From contig CAJUMI010000063.1 of the NCBI GenBank assembly GCA_910587545.1, positions 1 through 15,004 on the forward strand: a stretch of DNA of 15,004 bases, written 5' to 3'. The position numbers were made by a program, and so were the translations under genes. The DNA comes from an uncultured Muribaculaceae bacterium. Its GTDB lineage: Bacteria; Bacteroidota; Bacteroidia; Bacteroidales; Muribaculaceae. Under the pieces are notes generated by a model. That model ran no database searches and was not told where the DNA came from. It saw only the letters and a program-made list of their open reading frames with translations. The first letter of the stretch is position 1. Each line of letters starts with the position of its first letter. Shown here one piece after another: positions 1 to 7,399 of this stretch.

Positions 1-139
1 ATTGAATTTCAATGATTTCAAAGAACTCTTATGATTTTTTAGTGGACACTAATGAAAGATTATACGAAATGAATCCCCCCCCTCGTTTAAAAAACAATAA
101 TATATGTTAATATACACTAACAATCACAGCGAAAAGCAC

Positions 140-168
140 AAAAAAAGGACGCACAACTGCGCGCCCTC
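140..168 (-). terminator. Intrinsic terminator of tkt
   Basis: On the minus strand an 8-bp stem (147-154 with 159-166, loop AGTT) is followed directly by seven T residues (146-140). Two of the stem pairs are G-U and form only in minus-strand RNA; on the plus strand they would be A-C mismatches. The signal is therefore directional. It lies about 35 nt after the tkt stop codon and should end that transcript. Confidence 0.85.
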
Positions 169-199
169 TTATTATATCCATTGAATATCGCCGTTTACA

Positions 200-2227
200 T
201 CAACCCATGATCTGCTTGATTCGGGCGAGGATGTTGGAGACGGTGAAACCGAATTTCTCGTCAAGAACTTTGTAGGGGGCTGAAGCTCCGAAGCGCTCCA
301 TGCCGTAGACCTCGCCGTTGAAGCCTTTGATCATGCGTATGGTCAGCGGCAGACCGGCTGTAAGGCCGAAATGGGTGATGCCAGCGGGCAGAACACTGTC
401 GCGATAGCTCTCGTCCTGAGTGTTGAACAGACCGATCGAGGGCATCGAAACGACGTTGGCCCTGATGCCTTCGGTCGCGAGGGCTACGGAAACATCGCAG
501 AGAAGCGACACCTCGGAGCCGTTGGCGACGAGTATGATGTCGGGGTTGTCGTGGCTGATGACGGTATATCCACCCTTCTGAGCCTGAAGGGCGTCGCGGT
601 AACGGTCGCCCGATGCCGATGGAAGGTCGTTGACATCCTGACGGGTGAGCACAAGCGCGCTTGGCGAATGCATGTTGTTCATGGCCATCATCCAGCAAAC
701 GGTTGTCTCGGCAGAGTCGGCAGGACGCATGGCAAGCAGCGAAGGATGGCCGCTGAAGTTTTTGACCTCTTCAAGCAGACGGAGCTGGGCTTCCTGCTCG
801 ATGGGTTCGTGGGTCGGACCGTCCTCGCCGACGCGGAAGGCGTCATGCGACCAAATGTATTTGACGGGGAGCTCCATAAGCGAGGCAATTCGCATGGCGG
901 GCTTCATATAGTCGGAGAAGACAAAGAATGTCGCGCACGCTCCGATCACGCCGCCATGGAGCGCGATGCCGTTGATGATCGACGCCATCGTGAGCTCGGC
1001 GACTCCGGCATGAAGGAAAGCCCCGGAGAAATCGCCGGGAGTGAAAGCTCCTGTCTTCTTGAGGAATGCCTCAGACTTGTCGCTATTGGCGAGATCGGCG
1101 GATGACACAATCATATTGCCGACTTTCTCGCCGAGGACCGAAAGGACGTCGGCCGAGGCTGTACGGGTGGCAACATTGGGTTTATGTGGTATCGCGGCAT
1201 AATCGATCTCGGGCAGACGGCCTTCGAGATAGGATTTCAGCTGCAATGCCTTGTCGGGATTGGCCTCGGCCCAACGGTCATAAGCCTTGCGACGCTCAGC
1301 GACGACAGCGCGGAGACGTTTGCGACGCTCTTCGTAGAGAGCCTGCACATCGCCGAACACGATCCAAGGGTTCTGAGGATCGCCGCCGAGGCGCGCAATG
1401 GTCTCGCTGACGTCGGCTCCCGACTTACTCAGAGGCTGGCCGTGGGTTGAGCACTGATTTTCGAATGATGATCCGTCGGCTTTCACAACGCCCTTGCCCA
1501 TGACGGTATTACCGATGATTATAGTGGGCTTCGAGGTTTCCTTATGAGCTTTTTCGAGAGCGTCGGCTATCTGAACGGGGTCGTTGCCGTCGATCTCGAT
1601 GACATTCCAGTGCCATGCGCGGTATTTTGCGGCATAGTCCTCGCGGTCGACGGCGTCGACTTCGGTCGAGAGCTGGATGGTGTTGGCGTCGTAGAACATT
1701 ATTAGGTTGGAGAGTCCGAGGTAACCGGCGATGCGACCCGCACCCTGGGATATCTCTTCCTGAATGCCGCCGTCGGAAATATAGGCGTAGGTCTTATGGG
1801 CGACAACATCGCCGAAACGTGCCTGCAGGAAACGTTCGGCGATTGCACAGCCGACGGCCATGGTGTGACCCTGGCCAAGGGGTCCGGAAGTATTCTCAAC
1901 GCCACGCGAGGGATCGAGCTCGGGATGCCCGGGAGTGACACTGCCCCACTGACGGAACTGCTGAAGCTCGGCGATGGTGTAGTTGCCCATTAGAGCGAGC
2001 ACCGAGTAAAGCATCGGCGACATGTGGCCGGGATCGAGGAAGAAACGGTCTCTTGCAAACCATGTCGGATCATCAGGATCGCAGACGAGATATTGCGAAT
2101 AGAGCACATTAACAAAATCAGCACCACCCATCGCACCGCCGGGATGACCCGAATTTGCTTTTTCGACCATAGAAGCGGCCAGAATGCGAATATTGTCTGC
2201 AGCGTGGTTGAGAAGCTTTACGTCCAT
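200..2227 (-). CDS. tkt: Transketolase
   Basis: Thiamine-diphosphate enzyme of the non-oxidative pentose phosphate pathway, cytosolic; it moves two-carbon ketol units between sugar phosphates. The 675-residue length is normal for a full transketolase with pyrophosphate, pyrimidine and C-terminal domains. Visible motifs are SGHPGG (26-31), GPLGQGH (115-121), the ThDP/metal motif as SDGGIQEEI (151-159) with a downstream Asn, THGQPL (261-266), the pyrimidine-domain Glu in GVAELTMA (E411) and GEDGPTHEP (467-475). The ATG at 2227 gives the standard N-terminus, with the first conserved His at residue 28. The ThDP motif begins Ser-Asp-Gly instead of Gly-Asp-Gly, which I believe is common in Bacteroidota transketolases. 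The upstream neighbour is a sugar transporter in the same direction, separated by a hairpin, so tkt probably has its own promoter. It ends at an intrinsic terminator. Confidence 0.97.
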   Translation of the reverse strand: MDVKLLNHAADNIRILAASMVEKANSGHPGGAMGGADFVNVLYSQYLVCDPDDPTWFARDRFFLDPGHMSPMLYSVLALMGNYTIAELQQFRQWGSVTPGHPELDPSRGVENTSGPLGQGHTMAVGCAIAERFLQARFGDVVAHKTYAYISDGGIQEEISQGAGRIAGYLGLSNLIMFYDANTIQLSTEVDAVDREDYAAKYRAWHWNVIEIDGNDPVQIADALEKAHKETSKPTIIIGNTVMGKGVVKADGSSFENQCSTHGQPLSKSGADVSETIARLGGDPQNPWIVFGDVQALYEERRKRLRAVVAERRKAYDRWAEANPDKALQLKSYLEGRLPEIDYAAIPHKPNVATRTASADVLSVLGEKVGNMIVSSADLANSDKSEAFLKKTGAFTPGDFSGAFLHAGVAELTMASIINGIALHGGVIGACATFFVFSDYMKPAMRIASLMELPVKYIWSHDAFRVGEDGPTHEPIEQEAQLRLLEEVKNFSGHPSLLAMRPADSAETTVCWMMAMNNMHSPSALVLTRQDVNDLPSASGDRYRDALQAQKGGYTVISHDNPDIILVANGSEVSLLCDVSVALATEGIRANVVSMPSIGLFNTQDESYRDSVLPAGITHFGLTAGLPLTIRMIKGFNGEVYGMERFGASAPYKVLDEKFGFTVSNILARIKQIMG

Positions 2228-2299
2228 AATGAATATACTTAATACTTTTTATGTTAGTCTACTTGATTGCCCCGACTCATGAGCAGCGCAATCATAGCA

Positions 2300-2331
2300 C
2301 GAAATTACTATAATTTTAAGTGCTTAGCAAA
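2300..2331 (-). promoter_or_regulatory. Candidate tkt promoter (imperfect)
   Basis: Minus strand: TTTG (2331-2328), 20-nt spacer, then TAATTTCG (2307-2300), one mismatch from the Bacteroidota -7 box TAnnTTTG. It would start RNA near 2293 and leave a leader of about 65 nt before tkt. No better match was seen between the transporter hairpin and tkt. The match could be chance in AT-rich DNA. Confidence 0.35.
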
Positions 2332-2408
2332 TTTCGACGGACTATATTTCTGACTACATACACAAATCCATATCAGTCAGCCATATAGAGCCGACAGCAA
2401 ATTACCTT

Positions 2409-2465
2409 AAAAAGAGGACGTTCCAAAACAAGAGCGTCCGCTGTTTCTAACGAACAACGGACGCC
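2409..2465 (-). terminator. Probable terminator after the MFS transporter, with overlapping alternative stem
   Basis: A strong inverted repeat lies 31 nt past the transporter stop: GCGTCCG (2434-2440) pairs with CGGACGC (2458-2464). After one mismatch, TGTT (2442-2445) pairs with AACA (2453-2456) around a 7-nt loop. In minus-strand RNA the stem is preceded by an A tract (2479-2471) and followed by the U-rich TCTTGTTTT. On the plus strand the same tract is T9, so it could also work against antisense transcription. A second, mutually exclusive stem, GGACG (2416-2420) with CGTCC (2435-2439), precedes TCTTTTT on the minus strand. Confidence 0.6.
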
Positions 2466-2495
2466 AAAAGTTTTTTTTTGCAGGGTCAGAAGAAA

Positions 2496-3836
2496 TTATG
2501 CGACATTGCGGGCATCGATGCCTTCTTCGACGGGGATATCCTTGTTGACATTCTTCGAACCTGAAACGGCGTAGAAGAAGAGGTAAGCGAGCATAGCGAC
2601 AACAAGCCAGTAAGAAGCCATGTAACCGGCCGAGCGACCGATGGCTTCCTGGATCATAGGCATCACACCGCCGCCGAACACCATCATCATGAAGATGCCC
2701 GAAGCCTTGGCTGTGTATTTGCCGAGACCTTCGACAGCAAGGTTGAAGATGCCGCCCCACATAACAGAAGTGCAGAGACCGCAAAGCACCAGAAGCATAG
2801 CGCTTGCGGGCACAGAGGCAGACGAGAAGCCTTCTCCGGCACTGTAAGAGGGAATGGTGACAACGATGTCAGACGGGAGAACGATAGCGCCGATAACGAG
2901 AGCAATGCCTATGAGGCTCACAACAAGGAGCTGCATGCGGCTCGAGACCTTGCCTGAGATAGCGCTCGAGCAGAGACGGCCGACAAACATGAGCAGCCAG
3001 TAGACGGCAGCGACACCGCCGGCGACAGCAGTAGCGTTTTCGATTTCAAGGCTCGAGATGTAGAAAATAAGGATGCCGGGGATGCCGACCTCGATACCTA
3101 AATAGAAGAAGATGCCTACAGCGCCGAGAACGAAGTGACGGAAGCTCCACGGGCTGTGGGTGTATTCGGGTTTGGCTTTACCTGTAGCGGCAAGGTGAGG
3201 TTCGGGGATATCGACTGCTGCAATGATGAGGAATGCCACGACAAAGACACCGATAGCGATGTAGATCAGCGACATGACGTCAGACATAGCTGTCTGAGCA
3301 GACACCTGACCGATGAGCATACCGACGAAGAAGGGGGTCAGAGTGCCGGCGCAAGAGTTGCAGGAACCGCCGATCTGGATGAACTGGTTGCCACGGTTGC
3401 CGCCACCACCGAGAAGGTTGAGCATGGGGTTAACGACAACGTTGAGCATACAAACGCAGAAACCGCAGATGAATGCACCGAGCAGATAGATGACATAGTT
3501 GAGCATGACAGGCGCACCGTCGACAGAGAAGACAGCGGTGTCGGCGCCAATGCAACTCGAGAGATACTGAAGGACGAGGCCTACAATACCTACCACCATG
3601 GCAAGAAGAGCGGTTTTCTTGTAGCCGATCTTGGTGAGAAGGTTTCCTGCCGGAATACCCATGAAGAGATAGGCGAGGAAGTTCATCATGTTGCCGAGCA
3701 TACCAGCCCATGAATAATGGTTTTTCCAGATTGTGCCGATCGGCGCGGCAAGGTTAGTTACGAATGCGATCATCGCGAAGAGGAAGAACATCGTGACGAT
3801 GGCGACCAAGGGTCGCTTCTGTGATTGTTGGTTCAT
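2496..3836 (-). CDS. FucP-like MFS sugar transporter
   Basis: Inner-membrane permease of the major facilitator superfamily, closest by motif to the FucP / glucose-galactose symporter group. The 446 residues contain about 12 hydrophobic helices, for example 10-35, 45-68, 73-93, 111-143, 187-209, 233-260, 342-366 and 405-424. Recognisable family motifs are the first-helix FVTNL, GIPAG (60-64), NPMLNLLG (136-143), a YLGIEVGIPG segment (245-254) and GGIFNLAVEGLG (361-372), followed by FGGGVMP. Compared by memory with E. coli FucP, its protonatable Asp46 and Glu135 align here with Ala31 and Asn132. The substrate is therefore probably not fucose and the coupling may differ. It has its own consensus promoter and lies upstream of transketolase in the same direction, which fits sugar uptake but does not identify the substrate. 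Confidence 0.85.
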   Translation of the reverse strand: MNQQSQKRPLVAIVTMFFLFAMIAFVTNLAAPIGTIWKNHYSWAGMLGNMMNFLAYLFMGIPAGNLLTKIGYKKTALLAMVVGIVGLVLQYLSSCIGADTAVFSVDGAPVMLNYVIYLLGAFICGFCVCMLNVVVNPMLNLLGGGGNRGNQFIQIGGSCNSCAGTLTPFFVGMLIGQVSAQTAMSDVMSLIYIAIGVFVVAFLIIAAVDIPEPHLAATGKAKPEYTHSPWSFRHFVLGAVGIFFYLGIEVGIPGILIFYISSLEIENATAVAGGVAAVYWLLMFVGRLCSSAISGKVSSRMQLLVVSLIGIALVIGAIVLPSDIVVTIPSYSAGEGFSSASVPASAMLLVLCGLCTSVMWGGIFNLAVEGLGKYTAKASGIFMMMVFGGGVMPMIQEAIGRSAGYMASYWLVVAMLAYLFFYAVSGSKNVNKDIPVEEGIDARNVA

Positions 3837-3900
3837 TTTTTTCGTTGGTATTTGATGTTAGTGAAAAAATTCAAAACAGTATCAAAAAAATGTGATAGCA

Positions 3901-3930
3901 CAAAGTTAAACAAAAAAATCAAATTATCAA
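3901..3930 (-). promoter_or_regulatory. Bacteroidota-type promoter of the MFS transporter
   Basis: Minus strand: TTG (3930-3928), exactly 19 nt, then TAACTTTG (3908-3901), a full match to the -33/-7 consensus TTG-N19-21-TAnnTTTG. Transcription would start near 3894, giving a leader of about 58 nt. The -33 element overlaps the stop codon of the upstream yggS-like gene. Confidence 0.75.
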
Positions 3931-4595
3931 TATTCTCGCGCGCCGAAGATTGCAGTTCCGACACGAACAAGAGTCGAACCGGCCTCGACGGCGAGAGGGT
4001 AATCGTCGCTCATGCCCATAGAAAGGGTGTCGAACCCGCGCAGATCGGGAGCGACGGCAAGTATGCGGCGGCGGGTCTCGGCAATAAGCCGGAAATCAGA
4101 GGCGACACGTTCGCTGTCGTCAGTATTGGTCGCCATGCCCATAAGTCCGCAGATGTGGGTCGCCTTGAGCGACTCGAAACCACGTGAGGTGAACCACCCC
4201 ACAAGCTCGTCGGGCAGGAAGCCGAACTTTGTCTGCTCGGCGGCGACATGGAGTTGCATCAGCACACGCGTCACCACCCCTCTGCGCTCCGACAGATCAT
4301 CGATCATCTCGAGCAGACGCAGGGAGTCGACACTCTCGATGAGAGCAACGTTGCCGACGAGATGTTTAAGTTTATTGGTCTGGAGATGCCCGATGAAGTG
4401 CCAGCAAGTGTCAGGCGGCATGGCCTGGATCTTCTCGAGCAGTTCCGGAACACGGCTTTCGCCGAAGATGCGCTGACCGGCATCGTAGGCTTCGCGGAGA
4501 GCCTCGACGGGATGAAACTTGGATACAGCAACAAGTTCGACGCCCGGGGGGAGCGTCGACTTAATGCGTGAGAGTCGGTTAGATATCGATGACAT
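3927..4595 (-). CDS. YggS-family PLP-binding protein (PLPHP)
   Basis: Pyridoxal-phosphate homeostasis protein of the YggS/ProSC family: a single-domain alanine-racemase-like barrel without known catalysis, thought to buffer PLP and influence amino and keto acid pools. Family signatures are the PLP lysine in VAVSKFHP near residue 26, FGESRV followed by WHFIGHLQTNK, CGLMGM, LSMGMSDDY and the C-terminal GSTLVRVGTAIFG. Length, about 222 aa, is typical. I chose the ATG at 4595, whose A is the last base of the upstream TGA (TGATG). A GTG three bases earlier would add one residue. It is translationally coupled to the DUF4494 gene and shares its promoter. Confidence 0.93.
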   Translation of the reverse strand: MSSISNRLSRIKSTLPPGVELVAVSKFHPVEALREAYDAGQRIFGESRVPELLEKIQAMPPDTCWHFIGHLQTNKLKHLVGNVALIESVDSLRLLEMIDDLSERRGVVTRVLMQLHVAAEQTKFGFLPDELVGWFTSRGFESLKATHICGLMGMATNTDDSERVASDFRLIAETRRRILAVAPDLRGFDTLSMGMSDDYPLAVEAGSTLVRVGTAIFGAREY

Positions 4596-5047
4596 CACTG
4601 CTGAACGGGCTCTTCGCCTGGCACTTTGACTTTATAGACATCCATCAGCGGAGTCTCTGTGATCGACACGATCTCGTAGTCGGCCATTGTGCCTTTCATA
4701 CCTTCGATAAAATTGTCAAGCGCTTCCTTGAAGTCGGAAGCCTGGACGAGGATGAGGGTCGAAGTGCGTTTTTCGACACCGCTGCGCTCGTCGATTGTAA
4801 TAAAGGCCACTTTGACCAGATACCAGCGGTCGCCGCCTTCGTTCCAGAATATTTCGGAAATTTTAGTGCGCTTCACAGCCGACACTGAAAAATCACCTGA
4901 GATATAGGGTGTCTGTTCCTCTATAATGCGAGCCTCGGCCTCTGTGAAAGAGAGGGCATCGACGAGGTAGGGTTCATTCACTTTTTTAACTGCGCCGTTT
5001 TCCTGAAGTTTATCGTAGCGCACTTTGCATTCAAACCAGTTTGCCAT
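4595..5047 (-). CDS. DUF4494 domain-containing protein
   Basis: A 150-residue soluble protein without signal peptide or membrane segment. The N-terminus MANWFECKVRYDK, a central FTEAEARI segment and the SDFKEALDNFIEGMKG region match my knowledge of DUF4494, a family seen mainly in Bacteroidota and of unknown function. The chain alternates predicted strands and helices and is nearly all domain. It is the first gene of a two-gene unit with the YggS-like PLP protein, whose start codon overlaps this stop. That co-translation is the only functional hint. A consensus promoter lies about 60 nt upstream and a GC-rich hairpin sits in the leader. Confidence 0.88.
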   Translation of the reverse strand: MANWFECKVRYDKLQENGAVKKVNEPYLVDALSFTEAEARIIEEQTPYISGDFSVSAVKRTKISEIFWNEGGDRWYLVKVAFITIDERSGVEKRTSTLILVQASDFKEALDNFIEGMKGTMADYEIVSITETPLMDVYKVKVPGEEPVQQ

Positions 5048-5069
5048 TTGATCTGTATAAATTAATTCG

Positions 5070-5085
5070 GCGCGCCGGAGCGCGC
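5070..5085 (-). other. GC hairpin in the 5' leader of the DUF4494 gene
   Basis: GCGCGC (5070-5075) and GCGCGC (5080-5085) pair perfectly around a 4-nt loop, within otherwise AT-rich leader DNA between the promoter and the ATG at 5047. With the predicted start near 5104 it lies entirely in the mRNA leader. No T tract follows, so it does not look like a terminator. A role in RNA stability or translation is possible but unproven. Confidence 0.45.
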
Positions 5086-5109
5086 ATTGTTTACATTAGA
5101 AATATCGTA

Positions 5110-5139
5110 CAAAGATACTACAATATCGGGAATGTCCAA
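5110..5139 (-). promoter_or_regulatory. Bacteroidota-type promoter of the DUF4494-yggS operon
   Basis: Minus strand: TTG (5139-5137), 19 nt, then TATCTTTG (5117-5110), a full match to the -33/-7 consensus. RNA would start near 5104, leaving a leader of about 57 nt. The box begins right at the end of the broken DUF695 gene. Confidence 0.8.
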
Positions 5140-5747
5140 TTATTTTTCAATAATCTGATCGAGCCAGCAGTGAGCTTCTTCCCACTCTGAGTCATTATCC
5201 ATTTTAAAACAAAAATCCATAGGATAATCTCCCGATTTTATAAGCGTTTGAAGATAATCATTGGCAATTTCGGGATTATAGACATACCAAATCTTCCGAG
5301 TGTATGCATCGCCTGTCACTCGCCCGAGGAACAATGCTTTAGGGTGATTGCTGTCGACAGTCAGTCCCTCGGACAAATTTTCACAAAAATCATTCATACG
5401 ATTCGACATGTCATTATCAGGCATTCCGTATCCAACAGCTTCAAGATAATCGATGATGACAGACAAGCACAGCCGAAGGCTATCTTAGGCGTCAGATCCA
5501 TAATGCCGACATTGAACATTCCCACAAATGGCTTGCCATCAATTTCAATTTTCGCAACGGTAAAACTTTCTTTCGGAAGATGAACCTTATACAGTTTAGG
5601 TCAGTAAGAATAAACGTCATCGGCATCAGAGCCGGAGACCAATGCACCGGCCGATGTATCAGTAACCCAACACAAAATTGCGTAGGCCGGAAACATGCTC
5701 ACGAACCGTTTCCAGACAGACCGCCATATCAAGAGCATCCTACTCAT
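5140..5747 (-). pseudogene. Broken DUF695-family gene (in-frame TGA and frameshift)
   Basis: The intact 3' part (5140-5466, about 108 codons, opening only with TTG) carries GMPDNDMSNRMNDFCENL, FLGRVTGDAY and an acidic C-terminus SEWEEAHCWL. These resemble the C-terminal half of DUF695 proteins. Just upstream, another minus-strand frame encodes FTVAKIEIDGKPFVGMFNVG, the matching N-terminal half of the same family. Joining them needs one frameshift between about 5463 and 5480, consistent with a 1-bp deletion. The upstream frame has no usable start after a TGA at 5603-5601. Before that stop it is open back to an ATG at 5747, one base past the S41 protease stop. The simplest reading is a decayed DUF695 gene once cotranscribed with the protease. 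The first 48 codons are not recognisably DUF695. Sequencing error is the alternative. DUF695 function is unknown to me. Confidence 0.6.
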
Positions 5748-5748
5748 G

Positions 5749-7362
5749 TCATTTTTTGCCTCGCAGAAGAGCGTCGTAGCGGTCGGGGGTGTTTATGAGT
5801 TTGAGAGCCTCCTGATACTCGGGCAGGAGCGGGTTGAGGAACCGAAACACTGAGCTGTCTTCGTAAAGGTCGCGCGCTATCAATCCGCGGATCAGTGCCA
5901 GGACGTATGGACGGCTACGCTGCCACTGCTCGTCATCAAACTCGACACCCTCTTTCTCGCCGGCGGCTATAAGTTGACGCTCGAGCCCGTCAGTTACCGC
6001 AAAGCGGCTGCTGAAAGCGTCCTCATCGGGGTAATCCTTGAGGAGTTGCGCGCGGTTGGCGTCGACATAATTGAGACAAAACTGGTTGACAACGCCTTTG
6101 GCGACAAGGTCGCGATAATATGCACTGAAATAGGTCGTATCGACAGGCACGAAAACATCAGGCAGAATGCCGCCGCCACCGTAGACGGGACGATGATTGC
6201 GCAGAGTCTCATAACGCAATGATTCGTCAAGCTTTATGCTGTCGGCACTCCAGAGCTCGCCGCTTTTGTATCGGTTGAGAAGATCAAGCATGTACTCTTC
6301 GCCCTGCCCTTTGTCGTAGTGCTTCTGGATCGACCGTCCCGAAGGGGTGTAATAACGGGCTGTGGTGAGTCGGATCATCGATCCGTCGGGAAATGGGAAC
6401 GGGCGCTGGACGAGACCTTTGCCGAAGGTGCGGCGTCCTACGATGAGGCCGCGGTCGTTGTCCTGGATGGCTCCCGAAAGGATCTCTGACGCCGACGCGG
6501 AGTACTGGTTGACCATGACGACGACTTTCATGTCGCGGAATTCGCCGTCATCGTCAAGATTAAAATAGGCCGGCTGGCTGTGGAGTCCTTTTGTAAACAC
6601 TACGGGGTCACCTTTCAACAGGAACTTCGAGGCAAGCTCAACAGCCGCGCCGAGATAGCCGCCACCGTTGTCCTCGAGGTCGAGGATAAGATTTTTCATA
6701 CCTTTGGCCTTCAATTTGTTGATCGACCGCTCGACTTCTTCGGCCGTGTCTTCGGCAAAACGGCTCACACGGATATAGCCTGTCGAATCGTCAGCCATGT
6801 AAGAGGCGTCGACGCTGTAGATGGGTATATCGTCGCGGATAACTACAAAATCGATCAGTTCGGGCTCGCCGCCGCGCTTCACTTTGAGATTGACCTTCGA
6901 ACCTTTCTCGCCGCGGAGTATCTTGAGAATAGCTGAATTGGGGAGTTTGCGTCCGGCTATGATGCTGTCGTCAGCCTGGATGATGCGGTCGCCGGGACGG
7001 ATGCCGACCTTCTCCGACGGGCCTCCGGCTATGGTCTGGATGACATATACGGTGTCGGTAGCGGCATTAAACTGGATGCCGATGCCGCTGAACTTGCCTT
7101 CAAGCGGCTGGGTAAGTTCCTTTGTCTCCTCGGGATCGGAGTATGACGAATGGGGATCAAGGGTCTTGAGCATCGCCGTTATAGCCTCGTCAGCGAGTTT
7201 CTGACCGTCGACATCCTCGATATAGTAGCTCTGAATCAGCGCAGTCGCCATACGCAGTTTCTGATCGGGTGTCAGCTCGGGACGCTGCATCTGCTCGGCA
7301 GCCGATTTCAGGGGCAGGAGCGCTGTCATCAACGCCAGAGCCGTTATAAATTTTCTGATCAT
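5749..7362 (-). CDS. S41 family C-terminal processing peptidase
   Basis: Exported serine protease of the CtpA/Tsp type, which trims or degrades envelope proteins. An N-terminal signal peptide is visible (MIRKFITALALMTALLPL, cleavage likely after SAA near 22). A helical N-domain is followed by a PDZ domain (about 85-175: GIGIQF, GIRPGDRIIQ) and the S41 core. Spacing from E. coli Tsp (Ser430, Asp441, Lys455) maps the catalytic Ser to S290 in YSASASEI, Asp301 and Lys315 in TFGKGLVQ, all present. A C-terminal domain of about 140 residues follows. It is the third gene of the parE-coaD unit, 37 nt after coaD with no promoter in the gap. The N-terminus after cleavage lacks a lipobox Cys, so a periplasmic location is most likely. 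Confidence 0.94.
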   Translation of the reverse strand: MIRKFITALALMTALLPLKSAAEQMQRPELTPDQKLRMATALIQSYYIEDVDGQKLADEAITAMLKTLDPHSSYSDPEETKELTQPLEGKFSGIGIQFNAATDTVYVIQTIAGGPSEKVGIRPGDRIIQADDSIIAGRKLPNSAILKILRGEKGSKVNLKVKRGGEPELIDFVVIRDDIPIYSVDASYMADDSTGYIRVSRFAEDTAEEVERSINKLKAKGMKNLILDLEDNGGGYLGAAVELASKFLLKGDPVVFTKGLHSQPAYFNLDDDGEFRDMKVVVMVNQYSASASEILSGAIQDNDRGLIVGRRTFGKGLVQRPFPFPDGSMIRLTTARYYTPSGRSIQKHYDKGQGEEYMLDLLNRYKSGELWSADSIKLDESLRYETLRNHRPVYGGGGILPDVFVPVDTTYFSAYYRDLVAKGVVNQFCLNYVDANRAQLLKDYPDEDAFSSRFAVTDGLERQLIAAGEKEGVEFDDEQWQRSRPYVLALIRGLIARDLYEDSSVFRFLNPLLPEYQEALKLINTPDRYDALLRGKK

Positions 7363-7399
7363 ATTCCTTAATCAATATGTAGTGAAACGCATACCTTAT

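Noticed and set aside
75..82. Run of eight C in AT-rich DNA, considered as a phase-variation tract
   Set aside because: It is short, lies in the region beyond the tkt terminator and has no visible open frame or inverted promoter repeats around it.
1..139. AT-rich left edge examined for a gene or RNA
   Set aside because: No open frame of useful size, no conserved RNA pattern and no full promoter match; it appears to be an intergenic spacer cut by the window.
371..1105. Long plus-strand open frame of 244 codons
   Set aside because: Fully antisense to transketolase; composition is that of a shadow frame in GC-rich coding DNA and no family motif is visible.
5068..5077. Ten-base palindrome CGGCGCGCCG considered as an operator
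   Set aside because: It is part of the GC hairpin in the leader and lies downstream of the promoter; no matching copy was seen near the other promoters.
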